In this document: piece after piece, positions 26,784 to 36,177 of the stretch
How positions within the stretch are numbered: position 1 is the first letter of the stretch
Layout: each line of letters begins with the position of its first letter
DNA from: Bacteroidales bacterium KHT7
GTDB lineage: Bacteria; Bacteroidota; Bacteroidia; Bacteroidales; Bacteroidaceae
Reading direction: 5' to 3'
NCBI GenBank assembly: GCA_900102385.1
Contig: FNBQ01000008.1
Span: forward strand, 26,536 to 90,535
Length of the DNA stretch: 64,000 nucleotides
Notes under the pieces: model-generated
What the model was told of the DNA's origin: nothing
Databases searched by the model: none
The model's input: the letters and a program-made list of their open reading frames with translations, nothing else
Program-made: the position numbers and the translations under genes

Positions 26784-26834
26784 AAGAATCCGCAACATCT
26801 GTCTGTAAAAAGATGCTGCGGATTCTTTTTTTAT
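26784..26834. terminator. Bidirectional terminator between the GntR and AGCS genes
   Basis: 17-bp stem with one mismatch: AAGAATCCGCAACATCT (26784-26800) against AGATGCTGCGGATTCTT (26811-26827), with a T-run on the + side and an A-run on the other. It serves both convergent operons. Confidence 0.9.
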
Positions 26835-28192
26835 TCCTCCTCGGGAGCGTCCTCTTCAAGATTGCCCTCCCACAGATATTTTCGCGTCTCGCTTACCAGA
26901 ACCTTCGAAAGGAATACGAGCGACAGCAGATTCGGTATCGCCATCAGCGCGTTGAAGCAGTCGGCAAGGTCCCACACAAGTTTCAGATTCAGCACAGCAC
27001 CAAAGAAAACGGCTATAATCCACAAAACTCGGTAACTCCAGATGAACTTGTGCCCCAGCAGATATTCGATGGTCCGCTCGGCGTAATAGCTCCATCCCAA
27101 GATGGTTGAAAAGGCAAAGGTGATGATGCCGAACGTTAGGATTGGCGTTCCAAGATACGGAATCTTGCTGAATGCGACCTTGGTCAGCGCGCCGCCGTCG
27201 TGATAGTCTATATCCGGAAAGGCAATAATACTGCTAACGAGCATGATGCCAGTGATGGCACATACCACCACGGTGTCCCAGAATGTTCCCGTTGACGATA
27301 CCAGAGCCTGACGCACCGGGTTGCGCGTGCGTGCTGCTGCCGCGGCAATAGGAGCAGAGCCCATTCCCGACTCGTTGCTGAACAATCCTCGTGCAATGCC
27401 GTATCGTGCTGCAATCATCACCGTAGAGCCGACGAAGCCGCCTCCGGCAGCCTGCGGATGGAATGCAGAATCGATTATAACGCTAATTGCCTGCCCAATA
27501 TAGGCATGATTTATGCAGAGAATATAAAAGCATCCCAGAACATACATTATCGCCATAAAAGGCACGAAAGCCGTGCATACCTTGGCTATGCCCTTTATTC
27601 CGCCAATGATGACGAGAGCCACCAGAATAGCTGTTATTGCGCCCGTAATCCACGCTTCTATGCCGTAGCTCTCGTGAAGAAGCATCGAAATAGAGTTTGC
27701 CTGTACGGTATTGCCAATTCCGAAGGCGGCAACAGATGTAAACACGGCAAACATAATGGCGAGCGTCTTGCAGTTAAGCCCCTTTTCGAGGGCGTACATC
27801 GGTCCGCCGAGCATTTTGCCTTTGTCGGTCTTTACGCGGTATTTAATGGCCAAAAGTCCCTCGGCATACTTCGTTGCGATGCCGAATACGCCTGTGAGCC
27901 AGCACCACAGCACCGCTCCCGGACCTCCGAGGGCTATTGCCGTTGCCACTCCCACGATGTTTCCTGTGCCGATGGTGGCGGCAAGCGATGTGGCGAGCGC
28001 TCCAAACTGGCTGACGTCGCCGTCGGCATCCTTGTCCTTCTTAACCGACAGCTTGATGCCCGTAAACAGTTTGCGCTGCGGAAATCTCAGAATTATAGTC
28101 AGATAGATGTGGATTCCCACAAGAAGTATCATCATTGGCCATCCCCACAGGAATGAGCTGATATCACCAATTATGCTTTCGAATTTTTCCAT
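26831..28192 (-). CDS. Sodium:alanine/glycine symporter (AGCS family)
   Basis: 453 aa with about ten to eleven membrane segments. The AGCS signature GTGNIVGVATAIALGGPGAV is at about residues 76-95, and the later GLFSNESGMGSAPIAAAAART is also family-typical. It takes up small neutral amino acids with Na+ across the inner membrane. Third gene of a minus-strand operon after two DUF4230 proteins (6-bp gap), with no promoter of its own visible. Confidence 0.93.
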   Translation of the reverse strand: MEKFESIIGDISSFLWGWPMMILLVGIHIYLTIILRFPQRKLFTGIKLSVKKDKDADGDVSQFGALATSLAATIGTGNIVGVATAIALGGPGAVLWCWLTGVFGIATKYAEGLLAIKYRVKTDKGKMLGGPMYALEKGLNCKTLAIMFAVFTSVAAFGIGNTVQANSISMLLHESYGIEAWITGAITAILVALVIIGGIKGIAKVCTAFVPFMAIMYVLGCFYILCINHAYIGQAISVIIDSAFHPQAAGGGFVGSTVMIAARYGIARGLFSNESGMGSAPIAAAAARTRNPVRQALVSSTGTFWDTVVVCAITGIMLVSSIIAFPDIDYHDGGALTKVAFSKIPYLGTPILTFGIITFAFSTILGWSYYAERTIEYLLGHKFIWSYRVLWIIAVFFGAVLNLKLVWDLADCFNALMAIPNLLSLVFLSKVLVSETRKYLWEGNLEEDAPEEE

Positions 28193-28198
28193 GCCTTT

Positions 28199-28939
28199 TT
28201 ATTTGCCGAAGGTTAGTTCTACGTTGTTGTATCCAAACGAGCGGAAGAATTTTGTAAGTTGCTGTCGTGCCGTTTCTTCGGCTTTCTTTCGGTTTTGTGC
28301 CGAGAAGCCTTTCTGTAGCATCATGCGGCGCGCCTTCTGATACATGCGCTCCTTGTCGTTGCCAGTCCATGAGCCGTCCTCGTAGAACGAGCGGGTGTTT
28401 GCCTCGTCGATAAAATTCTTGTCGAGCACCTTGATTGCCGGCAGACTGGCGCGAAGAGTGTCGCCCTGAGTGGTTAGCCATCCGTCCTTACATTCGTGCA
28501 TGTCTATGCCTATGCGTACCGTGCCTTTGTATATGCGTGCAAGCGTGCTTGTGCCCGTAAAGAAACCTTTTTTCGTGGTGTCTACAAGTTCTTCCATATT
28601 TACCGAAAGAAACTCCCATTCGCCAATCTCCTCTATGCTTCGGATTTCTGCCGGAGTGATGTCGATGCGTTCGTCGCGTACAATCTCGAAGCTCGTAGCC
28701 GTATTGTACACCATCTTCGTGATGGCGTATGCCGTGCCTATTGCGATGGCAACCACAATGCACGTCAGTTTCCAGTGCTCGCGTGCGAATTTCACTACTG
28801 CTGCGCCCGGAATCAGCCTTTTCAGTCGTCTTATCCACTTGTTTTCGGGCTTCTTCTCGCCATTGACGGTAGTGCCGTTGCCGGCAGAAATCTGTTCTTC
28901 GGCAGCCTTGTTTTCGGGTTTGATATTGTGCTCTTCCAT
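28199..28939 (-). CDS. DUF4230 membrane protein
   Basis: 246 aa. A charged N-terminus, one transmembrane helix (LTCIVVAIAIGTAYAITKMVY, about residues 58-78), then an extracytoplasmic DUF4230-type domain (RSIEEIGEWEFLSVNMEELVDTTKKG..ARIYKGTVRIGIDM..LRASLPAIKVLDK) ending in FFRSFGYNNVELTF. It starts 2 bp after the related lipoprotein gene at 28942. Function unknown. Confidence 0.82.
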   Translation of the reverse strand: MEEHNIKPENKAAEEQISAGNGTTVNGEKKPENKWIRRLKRLIPGAAVVKFAREHWKLTCIVVAIAIGTAYAITKMVYNTATSFEIVRDERIDITPAEIRSIEEIGEWEFLSVNMEELVDTTKKGFFTGTSTLARIYKGTVRIGIDMHECKDGWLTTQGDTLRASLPAIKVLDKNFIDEANTRSFYEDGSWTGNDKERMYQKARRMMLQKGFSAQNRKKAEETARQQLTKFFRSFGYNNVELTFGK

Positions 28940-28941
28940 CG

Positions 28942-29625
28942 TTATTTCTTTAATTTCATTGTGTTTCCTTCCAGAATGCCGATGAGGGCATCGCCCATGT
29001 ATTGCTGAGGGAATTCAACGGTTATGTCCTCTTCCTTATAGCCCATTTTTACGAGCATAGGAATGATGATGCGCGCCGCTCCGTCGCGTGTGCTCTCGAT
29101 GATGCCAAGTTCGGGAATGCTCTCGATGATGCTTGCCATGCCCTGTTGCTCAAAGTTGCTCATCTCCTCGTCGCTGTAGTTTGAGCGCGAGAAAGAGACG
29201 TACTGCTTTATGCCGTTGTGGTCAACCTTTGAGCCCGACACGATGATGTGCGGTTCAGGCAAGATTACGGTTATCTTGCCGTTTGGCATCTTGCGTATGT
29301 TGTTCTCGCTGAACGAACTCATGTCAACGTAGCCTTTCAGCGTGGCATCAATCGGAATGGCAATCTTGCGGTCGGCAAGCGGCAGTTTCATGCTGAATTT
29401 CTTTGCAAAGAACGAGCCGTTCAGCCTTACAACATCGTCGTGAGTGATAATCTTATGAATCTGATATTCAGAAGTATATAACTTTGCACTCTGGCTTACG
29501 CGAAGAATGAGTTGCGGGATGGAGTCGCGCGCGTCCTCGGTGGCAGGCTTGCTTTCTTCCTTCTTGCCGCACGATGCAAGCAGCACGAGCGACAGGGCGA
29601 ATACCGTTTTAACAAATTTGCTCAT
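28942..29625 (-). CDS. DUF4230 lipoprotein
   Basis: 227 aa. Lipobox LLASC (Cys about residue 19) after a signal peptide. The domain shares the DUF4230 layout with its neighbour: LTKLYTSEYQIHKI-type start (here AKLYTSEYQIHKIIT), PIDATLKGYVDM, ITVILPEPHIIVS, and a C-terminal YKEEDITVEF strand. First gene of the operon leading to the AGCS symporter. Same domain, two membrane anchors (lipid here, helix next door), suggesting the two proteins work together; this is inference. Confidence 0.82.
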   Translation of the reverse strand: MSKFVKTVFALSLVLLASCGKKEESKPATEDARDSIPQLILRVSQSAKLYTSEYQIHKIITHDDVVRLNGSFFAKKFSMKLPLADRKIAIPIDATLKGYVDMSSFSENNIRKMPNGKITVILPEPHIIVSGSKVDHNGIKQYVSFSRSNYSDEEMSNFEQQGMASIIESIPELGIIESTRDGAARIIIPMLVKMGYKEEDITVEFPQQYMGDALIGILEGNTMKLKK

Positions 29626-29671
29626 TGTCTGGATTATGTTATTTTGGCATTATTCTGTAGAAAAAGTGGTG

Positions 29672-29679
29672 CAAACTTA
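29672..29679 (-). promoter_or_regulatory. -7 box of the DUF4230-AGCS operon
   Basis: TAAGTTTG on the minus strand, about 47 nt upstream of the start at 29625. No clear -33 element. Confidence 0.5.
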
Positions 29680-29865
29680 CATAAAAAAAATGATATACGT
29701 CCCAGAAGTTCGAAAAAACACTTTCTGCACTTTCTTAAATTCTTTCCGCCATTTGCCGATTTATCTCTTTTAAATGGTATTTTATGTGAAATTACGGAAA
29801 TGTTGCTTATTTATCGTTATTTATTCTTTAATTGTATAATTTATGTGTATTTTCTAAACAGAAAG

Positions 29866-30075
29866 TTTGTCAGATAAAAATAAAATGCAGATATTTGCAT
29901 CGTAAAATTCCATTAGATAAATCTACTAAGGATATTATAACACAAATTAAGACATTGGGACAAAGAAATTTGCTATTTAGGTGTTAAGAAATTTATATAA
30001 GGATTGATACATAAAATATGTTGAGTTTTTAGTTTTCTCATGGAAAGGATTCGTTGTGAAACGAATCCTTTTTTA
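29866..30075 (+). ncRNA. Candidate small RNA with own promoter and terminator
   Basis: In the gene-free stretch 29626-30174 a promoter-like pair, TTTG (29866-29869), 20 nt, GATATTTG (29890-29897, one base off), is followed about 150 nt later by a perfect 12-bp terminator hairpin, AAAGGATTCGTT / AACGAATCCTTT (30044-30071), with a GTGA loop and T-run. No + strand gene precedes that terminator. The implied RNA is about 175 nt and AT-rich. I see no meaningful reading frame in it. It could instead be an upstream leader that terminates before glf. Confidence 0.3.
30044..30075 (+). terminator. Strong intrinsic terminator with no upstream gene
   Basis: Perfect 12-bp stem, tetraloop GTGA, then TTTTTT. 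The nearest upstream gene is on the other strand. Confidence 0.85.
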
Positions 30076-30161
30076 ATGCTGTGTAGCTTTGGATATAGCC
30101 GTTTGCTTTTCTGCGACAAATAAAAACGGTCTTTTTAAAACCTCCTTCTGAAATAATTTCT

Positions 30162-30169
30162 TATCTTTG
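30162..30169 (+). promoter_or_regulatory. -7 box of glf, five bases before the start codon
   Basis: TATCTTTG matches TAnnTTTG. It ends at 30169 and the only sensible ATG is at 30175, so transcription should start within 1-3 nt of the start codon. Confidence 0.65.
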
Positions 30170-30174
30170 CAAGC

Positions 30175-31308
30175 ATGAAAAACAAAGATTTTGACTATCT
30201 CATTGTCGGTGCAGGCCTGTTTGGCAGCACCTTTGCATACAGGGCTCATCGGGCAGGACTGCGTTGTCTGGTTATCGACAAAAGACCTCATTTGGGCGGT
30301 AACATCTATTGCGAGGACATTGAGGGAATCCACGTCCACAAGTACGGTGCGCACATCTTCCACACATCCAACAAAGAGGTGTGGGACTTCGTCAATTCGA
30401 TAGTCGAGTTTAACAGATACACCAACTCGCCGGTGGCAAACTACAAGGGTAGACTCTTCAATCTGCCTTTCAACATGAATACGTTCTACCAGATGTGGGG
30501 CGTAACTACTCCGGCAATGGCAATGGCTAAGATTGAGGAGCAGAAGAGACTGGCCGTGGAGGCTCTGGACGGTCGCGAGCCGTCTAACCTCGAGGAACAG
30601 GCTCTCGTCTTGGTCGGAAAAGACATCTTCGAGATGCTGATAAAGGAATATACCGAGAAACAGTGGGGGCGAAAATGCTCCGAACTTCCGGCATTTATTA
30701 TAAAGCGACTGCCAGTGCGGTTGGTATTCGACAATAACTATTTCAACGACAAGTATCAGGGCATTCCGATAGGAGGCTACAACAGGCTCACAGAGGGCTT
30801 GCTGAGAGGCATTGAGTGCAGGACAAACGTTGATTTTTTCAAGTCGGAATTCAAGGACGGCTGGCGTGATATTGCTAACAAAATGGTCTACACAGGCGCA
30901 ATAGACGAGTATTTCGGCTTCAGACTTGGAAAACTCGACTGGCGCACCGTCTCGTTCAAGACGAGGGTAGAGGATATGCCTAACTATCAGGGAAATGCCG
31001 TTGTAAACTACACATCGCATGAGCAACCTTACACACGAGTGATTGAGCACAAGCATTTCGAGATGTTCGGTCAGGAGGTTTACGACTGCCCAAAGACCGT
31101 TATAAGCGAGGAATATTCAACCGAATATGATGACGGAATGGAACCTTACTACCCAGTAAACGACGAACGCAACAACGCTTTGGCCGAGCAATACAGAAAG
31201 TTGGCTTCACAAGAGTCTGGCGTGCTGTTTGGCGGCCGTCTGGCGCAATATAAGTACTTTGACATGGCTCCGATAATAGAGCAGGTTTTAGGGTTTGAAA
31301 TTGAGTGA
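30175..31308 (+). CDS. glf: UDP-galactopyranose mutase
   Basis: 377 aa. FAD-binding Rossmann start DYLIVGAGLFGSTFAYRA at about residues 5-22, and the UGM segments RPHLGGNIY, YGAHIFHTSNKEVWDFVN, FNMNTFYQMWG, YTEKQWGRKCSEL, RFDNN-like RLVFDNNYFNDKYQGIP, and the C-terminal GGRLAQYKYFDM. It interconverts UDP-galactopyranose and UDP-galactofuranose for surface glycans. The start codon is fixed by the FAD motif close to the N-terminus, and the promoter box sits directly in front, so the mRNA is probably leaderless. No other polysaccharide genes flank it. Confidence 0.96.
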   Translation: MKNKDFDYLIVGAGLFGSTFAYRAHRAGLRCLVIDKRPHLGGNIYCEDIEGIHVHKYGAHIFHTSNKEVWDFVNSIVEFNRYTNSPVANYKGRLFNLPFNMNTFYQMWGVTTPAMAMAKIEEQKRLAVEALDGREPSNLEEQALVLVGKDIFEMLIKEYTEKQWGRKCSELPAFIIKRLPVRLVFDNNYFNDKYQGIPIGGYNRLTEGLLRGIECRTNVDFFKSEFKDGWRDIANKMVYTGAIDEYFGFRLGKLDWRTVSFKTRVEDMPNYQGNAVVNYTSHEQPYTRVIEHKHFEMFGQEVYDCPKTVISEEYSTEYDDGMEPYYPVNDERNNALAEQYRKLASQESGVLFGGRLAQYKYFDMAPIIEQVLGFEIE

Positions 31309-31368
31309 TAATGTCTTGTCGAAGCGTTCTTTCAATAACTTCGATTGTTTGTAATTAGAATTACACCG

Positions 31369-31400
31369 AAAAACGAAAATACAGTCTTCGTTTTTTTTTG
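31369..31400 (+). terminator. Terminator of glf
   Basis: Stem AAAACGAA / TTCGTTTT with a 9-nt loop and a long T-run. Confidence 0.75.
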
Positions 31401-31409
31401 TTTGTCTAC

Positions 31410-31452
31410 AAAAAGCAAGCAAAGTCATAACCTTCGCAGGTGATGACTTTGC
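31410..31452 (-). terminator. Terminator of glnN
   Basis: Perfect 10-bp stem GCAAAGTCAT (31419-31428) / ATGACTTTGC (31443-31452); on the minus strand it is followed by TTGCTTTTTG. Confidence 0.75.
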
Positions 31453-31493
31453 TAATTTAAAAACAACCAACAAAAGAAATAGATAACTCTATT

Positions 31494-33686
31494 TTATCTC
31501 ATAAATAATAATTCTCTGTACTTTGGCAGAGTCCACATATCATCCTCGACAATTAGTTCGAGTTTGTCGATGTGGTATCTGATATCCTCGAGCAGTGGAG
31601 CAACGTTGTCGTGATATGCGATAGCCTTCTCGCGCTCGCTCTCAATCTTGTTTGCAGCCTTGCGGGCATCAACAAGTTTTTCTACGTGCTCTGAGATGTA
31701 TGCAGAGTGCTCTGAAATTTTCTCGATGATGTTCAGGTTGTTCTCGGCAAGTTTTGAAGCCTTCTCCTTAGGGAAGATTTCGAGCAACTTGTGAACATTG
31801 TCGATGAGTGAGCTCTGGTACTTTGTTGCAACAGGCAGGATGTGGTTGAGGGCAAGATCGCCGAAGATACGAGCCTCAATCTGAATTTTCTTTGTATAAG
31901 TCTCCCACTTGATTTCGTTGCGAGCCTCAAGTTCCTTCTTTGTCATTACATTCATTGACTCGAACATCTTGATTGATGCCTCGTCGAGGTAACGGTCGAA
32001 GATTACTGGACAACTCTTCTCTGTGTCGAGACCGCGCTTTGCAGCCTCTTCAACCCACTCGTCAGAGTAGCCGTTGCCGTCGAAGCGGATAGGCTTGCAA
32101 GTCTTGATATCCTCGCGAAGAACAGAAAGGATTGCTGTTACCTTTGGAGTGCCCTTCTCGATAAGAGCGTCTACGCGCTTCTTGAAGTCTGAAAGAGCCT
32201 CTGCAACCGCTGTGTTAAGTGCAATCATTGCAGATGCGCAGTTTGCCTCAGAACCTACGGCGCGGAACTCGAAACGGTTTCCGGTGAAGGCGAATGGCGA
32301 AGTACGGTTACGGTCTGTGTTATCAATCAAAAGTTCTGGGATAGAAGGAATATCGAGCTTCATTCCGTGCTTGCCCTTAACGATAACATCCTCGTCGTCC
32401 TTAGAGTTCTCGATGTGGTTGAGAACCTCTGTAAGCTGTTTGCCAAGGAATGAAGAAACGATTGCAGGAGGTGCCTCGTTTGCGCCCAGACGATGAGCAT
32501 TTGTTGCGCTCATGATAGAAGCCTTCAGAAGTCCGTTGTGCTTGTAAACACCCATCAATGTCTCAACGATGAATGTAACGAAACGAAGGTTGCTGATTGG
32601 GTCTTTGCCCGGAGCGTGAAGAACGATGCCTGTATCTGTTGAAAGCGACCAGTTGTTGTGCTTTCCTGAACCGTTTACGCCTGCAAATGGCTTCTCGTGA
32701 AGCAGACAACGGAATCCGTGCTTGCGCGCAATCTTACGCATCAAGCCCATAATAAGCATGTTGTGGTCAACAGCAAGGTTTGTTTCCTCGAAGATAGGTG
32801 CAAGCTCAAACTGGTTAGGAGCAACCTCGTTGTGGCGAGTCTTGCAAGGGATACCAAGTTCGAGAGCCTTGATTTCGAGTTCCTTCATGAATGCAGCCAC
32901 ACGGCTTGGGATAGCACCGAAGTAGTGGTCGTCCATCTGCTGGTTCTTTGCAGAATCGTGTCCCATAAGTGTACGGCCAGTAAGCAACAAGTCAGGACGT
33001 ACTGCGTAAAGACCTTCATCTACGAGGAAGTATTCCTGCTCCCAGCCAAGGTTGCTCTGAACCTTCTTTACTTCAGGGTTGAAGAATTTAACAACGTCAA
33101 GGGCTGCCTGAGAGATGGCGCGGAGCGACTTCTTCAAAGGAGCCTTGTAGTCGAGAGCCTCGCCTGTGTATGAGATGAATACGGTAGGAATCATCAGAGT
33201 GTCATCAACGATGAATACTGGTGATGCTGGATCCCAAGCCGAATATCCGCGAGCCTCGAAAGTTGAACGTATGCCACCGTTAGGGAAAGATGAAGCATCC
33301 GGTTCCTGCTGTACGAGGAGTTTTCCTTCGAATTCCTCTACCATGCCGCCCTTCCAGTCGTGCTCTACAAAGCCGTCGTGCTTCTCGGCTGTTCCTTCTG
33401 TCAGAGGCTGGAACCAGTGAGTGTAGTGTGTAACACCCATTTCCATGGCCCATTTCTTCATTCCCGCAGCCACAGCATCGGCAATGGAACGGTCGAGTGG
33501 AGCGCCATTATCGATTACATCGCACATTTTTGCGTACACGTTGGCAGGAAGATACTTGAACATCTTCTGCTTGTTGAACACGTACTTTGCAAAGTACTCT
33601 GAAGGTCTCTCTTTTGGAGCTTCAACGTCGAGTGCTTTCTTTTTGAAAGCCTCCTCAACAACCTTGAATCTTAGTTTTGATGACAT
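31494..33686 (-). CDS. glnN: Glutamine synthetase, type III
   Basis: 730 aa, the size of GSIII (types I and II are much shorter). Family marks: AGVNGSGKHNNWS (about residue 335), the long N-terminal beta-grasp region with ATP/Glu-binding blocks (WFQPLTEGTAEKHDGF), and a C-terminal helical domain. It condenses glutamate and ammonia to glutamine in the cytoplasm and is the main ammonium-assimilating enzyme in many Bacteroidales. It lies downstream of dapL with a hairpin between (33720-33765), so partly independent transcription is likely. Confidence 0.97.
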   Translation of the reverse strand: MSSKLRFKVVEEAFKKKALDVEAPKERPSEYFAKYVFNKQKMFKYLPANVYAKMCDVIDNGAPLDRSIADAVAAGMKKWAMEMGVTHYTHWFQPLTEGTAEKHDGFVEHDWKGGMVEEFEGKLLVQQEPDASSFPNGGIRSTFEARGYSAWDPASPVFIVDDTLMIPTVFISYTGEALDYKAPLKKSLRAISQAALDVVKFFNPEVKKVQSNLGWEQEYFLVDEGLYAVRPDLLLTGRTLMGHDSAKNQQMDDHYFGAIPSRVAAFMKELEIKALELGIPCKTRHNEVAPNQFELAPIFEETNLAVDHNMLIMGLMRKIARKHGFRCLLHEKPFAGVNGSGKHNNWSLSTDTGIVLHAPGKDPISNLRFVTFIVETLMGVYKHNGLLKASIMSATNAHRLGANEAPPAIVSSFLGKQLTEVLNHIENSKDDEDVIVKGKHGMKLDIPSIPELLIDNTDRNRTSPFAFTGNRFEFRAVGSEANCASAMIALNTAVAEALSDFKKRVDALIEKGTPKVTAILSVLREDIKTCKPIRFDGNGYSDEWVEEAAKRGLDTEKSCPVIFDRYLDEASIKMFESMNVMTKKELEARNEIKWETYTKKIQIEARIFGDLALNHILPVATKYQSSLIDNVHKLLEIFPKEKASKLAENNLNIIEKISEHSAYISEHVEKLVDARKAANKIESEREKAIAYHDNVAPLLEDIRYHIDKLELIVEDDMWTLPKYRELLFMR

Positions 33687-33725
33687 AAGTCAATTTTTTA
33701 TTGATTGTTAAATTTATATTTCGTT

Positions 33726-33765
33726 CCCTGAGAGAGCAACCAAGTCTGCTCAGGGATATTTTTTC
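33726..33765. other. Hairpin between dapL and glnN
   Basis: Stem TCCCTGAG / CTCAGGGA with a 16-nt loop. The T-run follows on the + strand, whereas both flanking genes are on the minus strand, so it would be a weak terminator or leader hairpin for glnN. Confidence 0.45.
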
Positions 33766-33783
33766 TCTTTGTTTCTGAGGCGG

Positions 33784-35013
33784 TTAGCCGAGCCATTTTT
33801 TCAGCCTTGCCATTGCCTCTTCGCAGTCTTCGCGGTTTCCGAAAGCCGTGAGTCGCAGATATCCTTCGCCGCTCGGACCGAATCCCACTCCCGGAGTGCT
33901 CACTACGTTTGCCTGATATAGCATCGATTCGAAGAACTTCCAACTTGGCATGTTGTTCGGTGTTTCGAGCCAGATGTAAGGGGCGTCCGTTCCGCCGTAG
34001 ACGTTCAGACCTATCGAACTGAGCGATTCGCGCATAATCTTTGCGTTGGTCATGTAATAGTCTATGGTTTCCTTAACCTGCTTCTTGCCTTCGGCAGAGT
34101 AGGTGGCTTCGGCTCCGCGCTGTGTAATGTATGATGTTCCGTTGAACTTGGTACACTGACGGCGGTTCCAAAGTTGGTTGAGAGGAATTCGCTTGCCGTC
34201 GATTGTCGTTGCCGTAAGTTCGTTAGGCACAACTGTATATCCGCATCGTACGCCAGTGAATCCGGCTGTCTTTGAGTATGAATGGAACTCTATCGCAACT
34301 TTTTTCGCTCCTCTGATTTCGTATATTGAATGTGGAATTTCAGGATTCTGAATGTATGCCTCGTAAGCGGCATCGTACATTATTATCGTATCGTTTTTCA
34401 GAGCGTAGTCGACCCATTTTTTCAGTTCGGCTTTGGTGATGACCGTTCCTGTTGGGTTGTTAGGATAACACAGATATATTATGTCCACTCTCTTGTCGGG
34501 AATCTGTGGCACGAAGTTGTTTTCCTTGGTGCATGGCATGTAAACGATGTTAGTCCATTTTCCGTCGGTGAGGTCGCCCGCTCTTCCGCACATGGCGTTG
34601 CTGTCTATGTAGACAGGGTAGATTGGGTCGGTTACTCCTATGCTGTTGTCAAGACCGAGGATGTCGCCTATGTTGCCTGTATCGCTTTTTGCTCCGTCGT
34701 TGATGAAAATCTCGTTTGGTTCGAGATGAATGCCGCGAGGAGCGAAGTCGTTCTTGATGATAGCCTCTTGCAGGAAGTCGTATCCGTGCTCAGGACCGTA
34801 TCCGCGGAATGTCTTTTTGTCGGCAAGTTCGTCTGTTGCCTTGTGCATTGCCTCGATTACAGCCGGTGCAAGCGGCAGTGTTACGTCGCCAATTCCAAGT
34901 CGGATTATGTTTGCCTTTGGATGTGCTATTTTAAATCCGTTTACCTTTTTGGCGATATCAGAGAACAAGTAGTTCTGTGGTAACTTCAAGAAATTTTCGT
35001 TAACTAATGCCAT
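33784..35013 (-). CDS. dapL: LL-diaminopimelate aminotransferase
   Basis: 409 aa class I/II PLP aminotransferase. The start [24 protein letters not shown] is DapL-typical. PLP-lysine region [16 protein letters not shown] (Lys about residue 249), YPNNPTG, and PLP-phosphate contacts. It forms LL-DAP from tetrahydrodipicolinate and glutamate in one step, replacing the DapD/C/E route, for lysine and peptidoglycan. It follows dapF by 41 bp on the same strand, the next enzyme of the pathway. Confidence 0.95.
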   Translation of the reverse strand: MALVNENFLKLPQNYLFSDIAKKVNGFKIAHPKANIIRLGIGDVTLPLAPAVIEAMHKATDELADKKTFRGYGPEHGYDFLQEAIIKNDFAPRGIHLEPNEIFINDGAKSDTGNIGDILGLDNSIGVTDPIYPVYIDSNAMCGRAGDLTDGKWTNIVYMPCTKENNFVPQIPDKRVDIIYLCYPNNPTGTVITKAELKKWVDYALKNDTIIMYDAAYEAYIQNPEIPHSIYEIRGAKKVAIEFHSYSKTAGFTGVRCGYTVVPNELTATTIDGKRIPLNQLWNRRQCTKFNGTSYITQRGAEATYSAEGKKQVKETIDYYMTNAKIMRESLSSIGLNVYGGTDAPYIWLETPNNMPSWKFFESMLYQANVVSTPGVGFGPSGEGYLRLTAFGNREDCEEAMARLKKWLG

Positions 35014-35054
35014 ATACCTATTTTCTTTTATGTGTTGTCTTGTTTGCGTTGTTT

Positions 35055-35897
35055 TTATGCCTTCAGTTCAATCTCGCCTTCAAAAACTGTGGTCGTCGGT
35101 CCGGTCATGAAAACGTGGTTCGATTTCTCGTCCCATTCGTAGAGCAACGTTCCGCCGTTCATTACAACGTGGGAGGTTCGTCCTGCCTTTTTGTTAAGAA
35201 CGGCAGCCACGGCTGTGGCGCATCCTCCTGTTCCGCAGGCGAAGGTTATTCCGCTTCCGCGCTCCCAAACTCTCATTCGCAGCGAGCCGTCGGGCATTAC
35301 CTGTACAAACTCGATGTTGCATCGCTGTGGAAATAACGGGTTGAATTCGAGGATTTTGCCTTCCGAAGCAATATCTACAGAATCGATGTCGTCGACAAAT
35401 GTAACGAAGTGGGGATTGCCCATGCTTACAAACGTTCCTGTGTATTCCTTTGTGTCGGTTTTTACGGTTCCGGCAATCATCTTTCCGGTTTGTGTTGCCA
35501 ACTGATTCTTGTCTTCGAGAATCGGCTCGCCCATATCCACTCTTCCGCTCACAACCTTGTTGTCAGAGTCGGTATTAACTTGTATTTTTTTGATTCCCGA
35601 CAAAGTCTCGACCGTTATTTCTTTCTTGTCTGTCAGCCCCTTGTCGTAAACGAACTTAGCAACGCATCTCACGCCGTTTCCGCACATCATGGCTTCCGAG
35701 CCGTCGTTGTTGTAAATGTGCATACTGAAATCGGCAATCTCACTGTCACCAATCAGAATAAGGCCGTCTGAACCTATACCGAAGTGAGGCTTGCTCCATT
35801 CGATAGCCGTTTGCGACGGATTGCTTATCTGGTTCTCGGGAGTGTATACATAAATGTAATCGTTTCCCGCTCCATGCATCTTGGTGAACTTTATCAT
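35055..35897 (-). CDS. dapF: Diaminopimelate epimerase
   Basis: 280 aa from the ATG at 35897 ([14 protein letters not shown]); upstream ATGs at 35900 and 35921 are possible but extend beyond the family norm. Both catalytic cysteines are present, in MCGNGVRC (about residue 75) and FACGTGGCA (about 220). It epimerises LL-DAP to meso-DAP. It works directly after DapL, encoded next on the same strand. Confidence 0.95.
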   Translation of the reverse strand: MIKFTKMHGAGNDYIYVYTPENQISNPSQTAIEWSKPHFGIGSDGLILIGDSEIADFSMHIYNNDGSEAMMCGNGVRCVAKFVYDKGLTDKKEITVETLSGIKKIQVNTDSDNKVVSGRVDMGEPILEDKNQLATQTGKMIAGTVKTDTKEYTGTFVSMGNPHFVTFVDDIDSVDIASEGKILEFNPLFPQRCNIEFVQVMPDGSLRMRVWERGSGITFACGTGGCATAVAAVLNKKAGRTSHVVMNGGTLLYEWDEKSNHVFMTGPTTTVFEGEIELKA

Positions 35898-35940
35898 CAT
35901 ATAACTCTGTTTCGTTATCAAAAAATTACTTTTTACGATG

Positions 35941-35948
35941 CAAAAGTA
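35941..35948 (-). promoter_or_regulatory. -7 box of the dapF-dapL operon
   Basis: TACTTTTG on the minus strand, about 44 nt before the dapF start. The -33 element is unclear. The rest of the gap to 36177 is AT-rich with nothing recognised. Confidence 0.55.
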
Positions 35949-36177
35949 GCAATTTAATTCAATTTCTTGATTTGTTCTGTCTTTTTAATTGTAGATTTTC
36001 TTGTTCTGCTTTTAATTTGTAACTATTCTGCTTAGATTGATGCTATTTTGTAACGAAATTGCATTACTTTTTATACAAAATGTAATTTAATACTTAATCT
36101 TTAGCTATAATTTTGTAAGATATTTTTGTTTAAGACTATCATTTTGAGTTTTATTTCAAGAATAAAATGTCTTTTTG

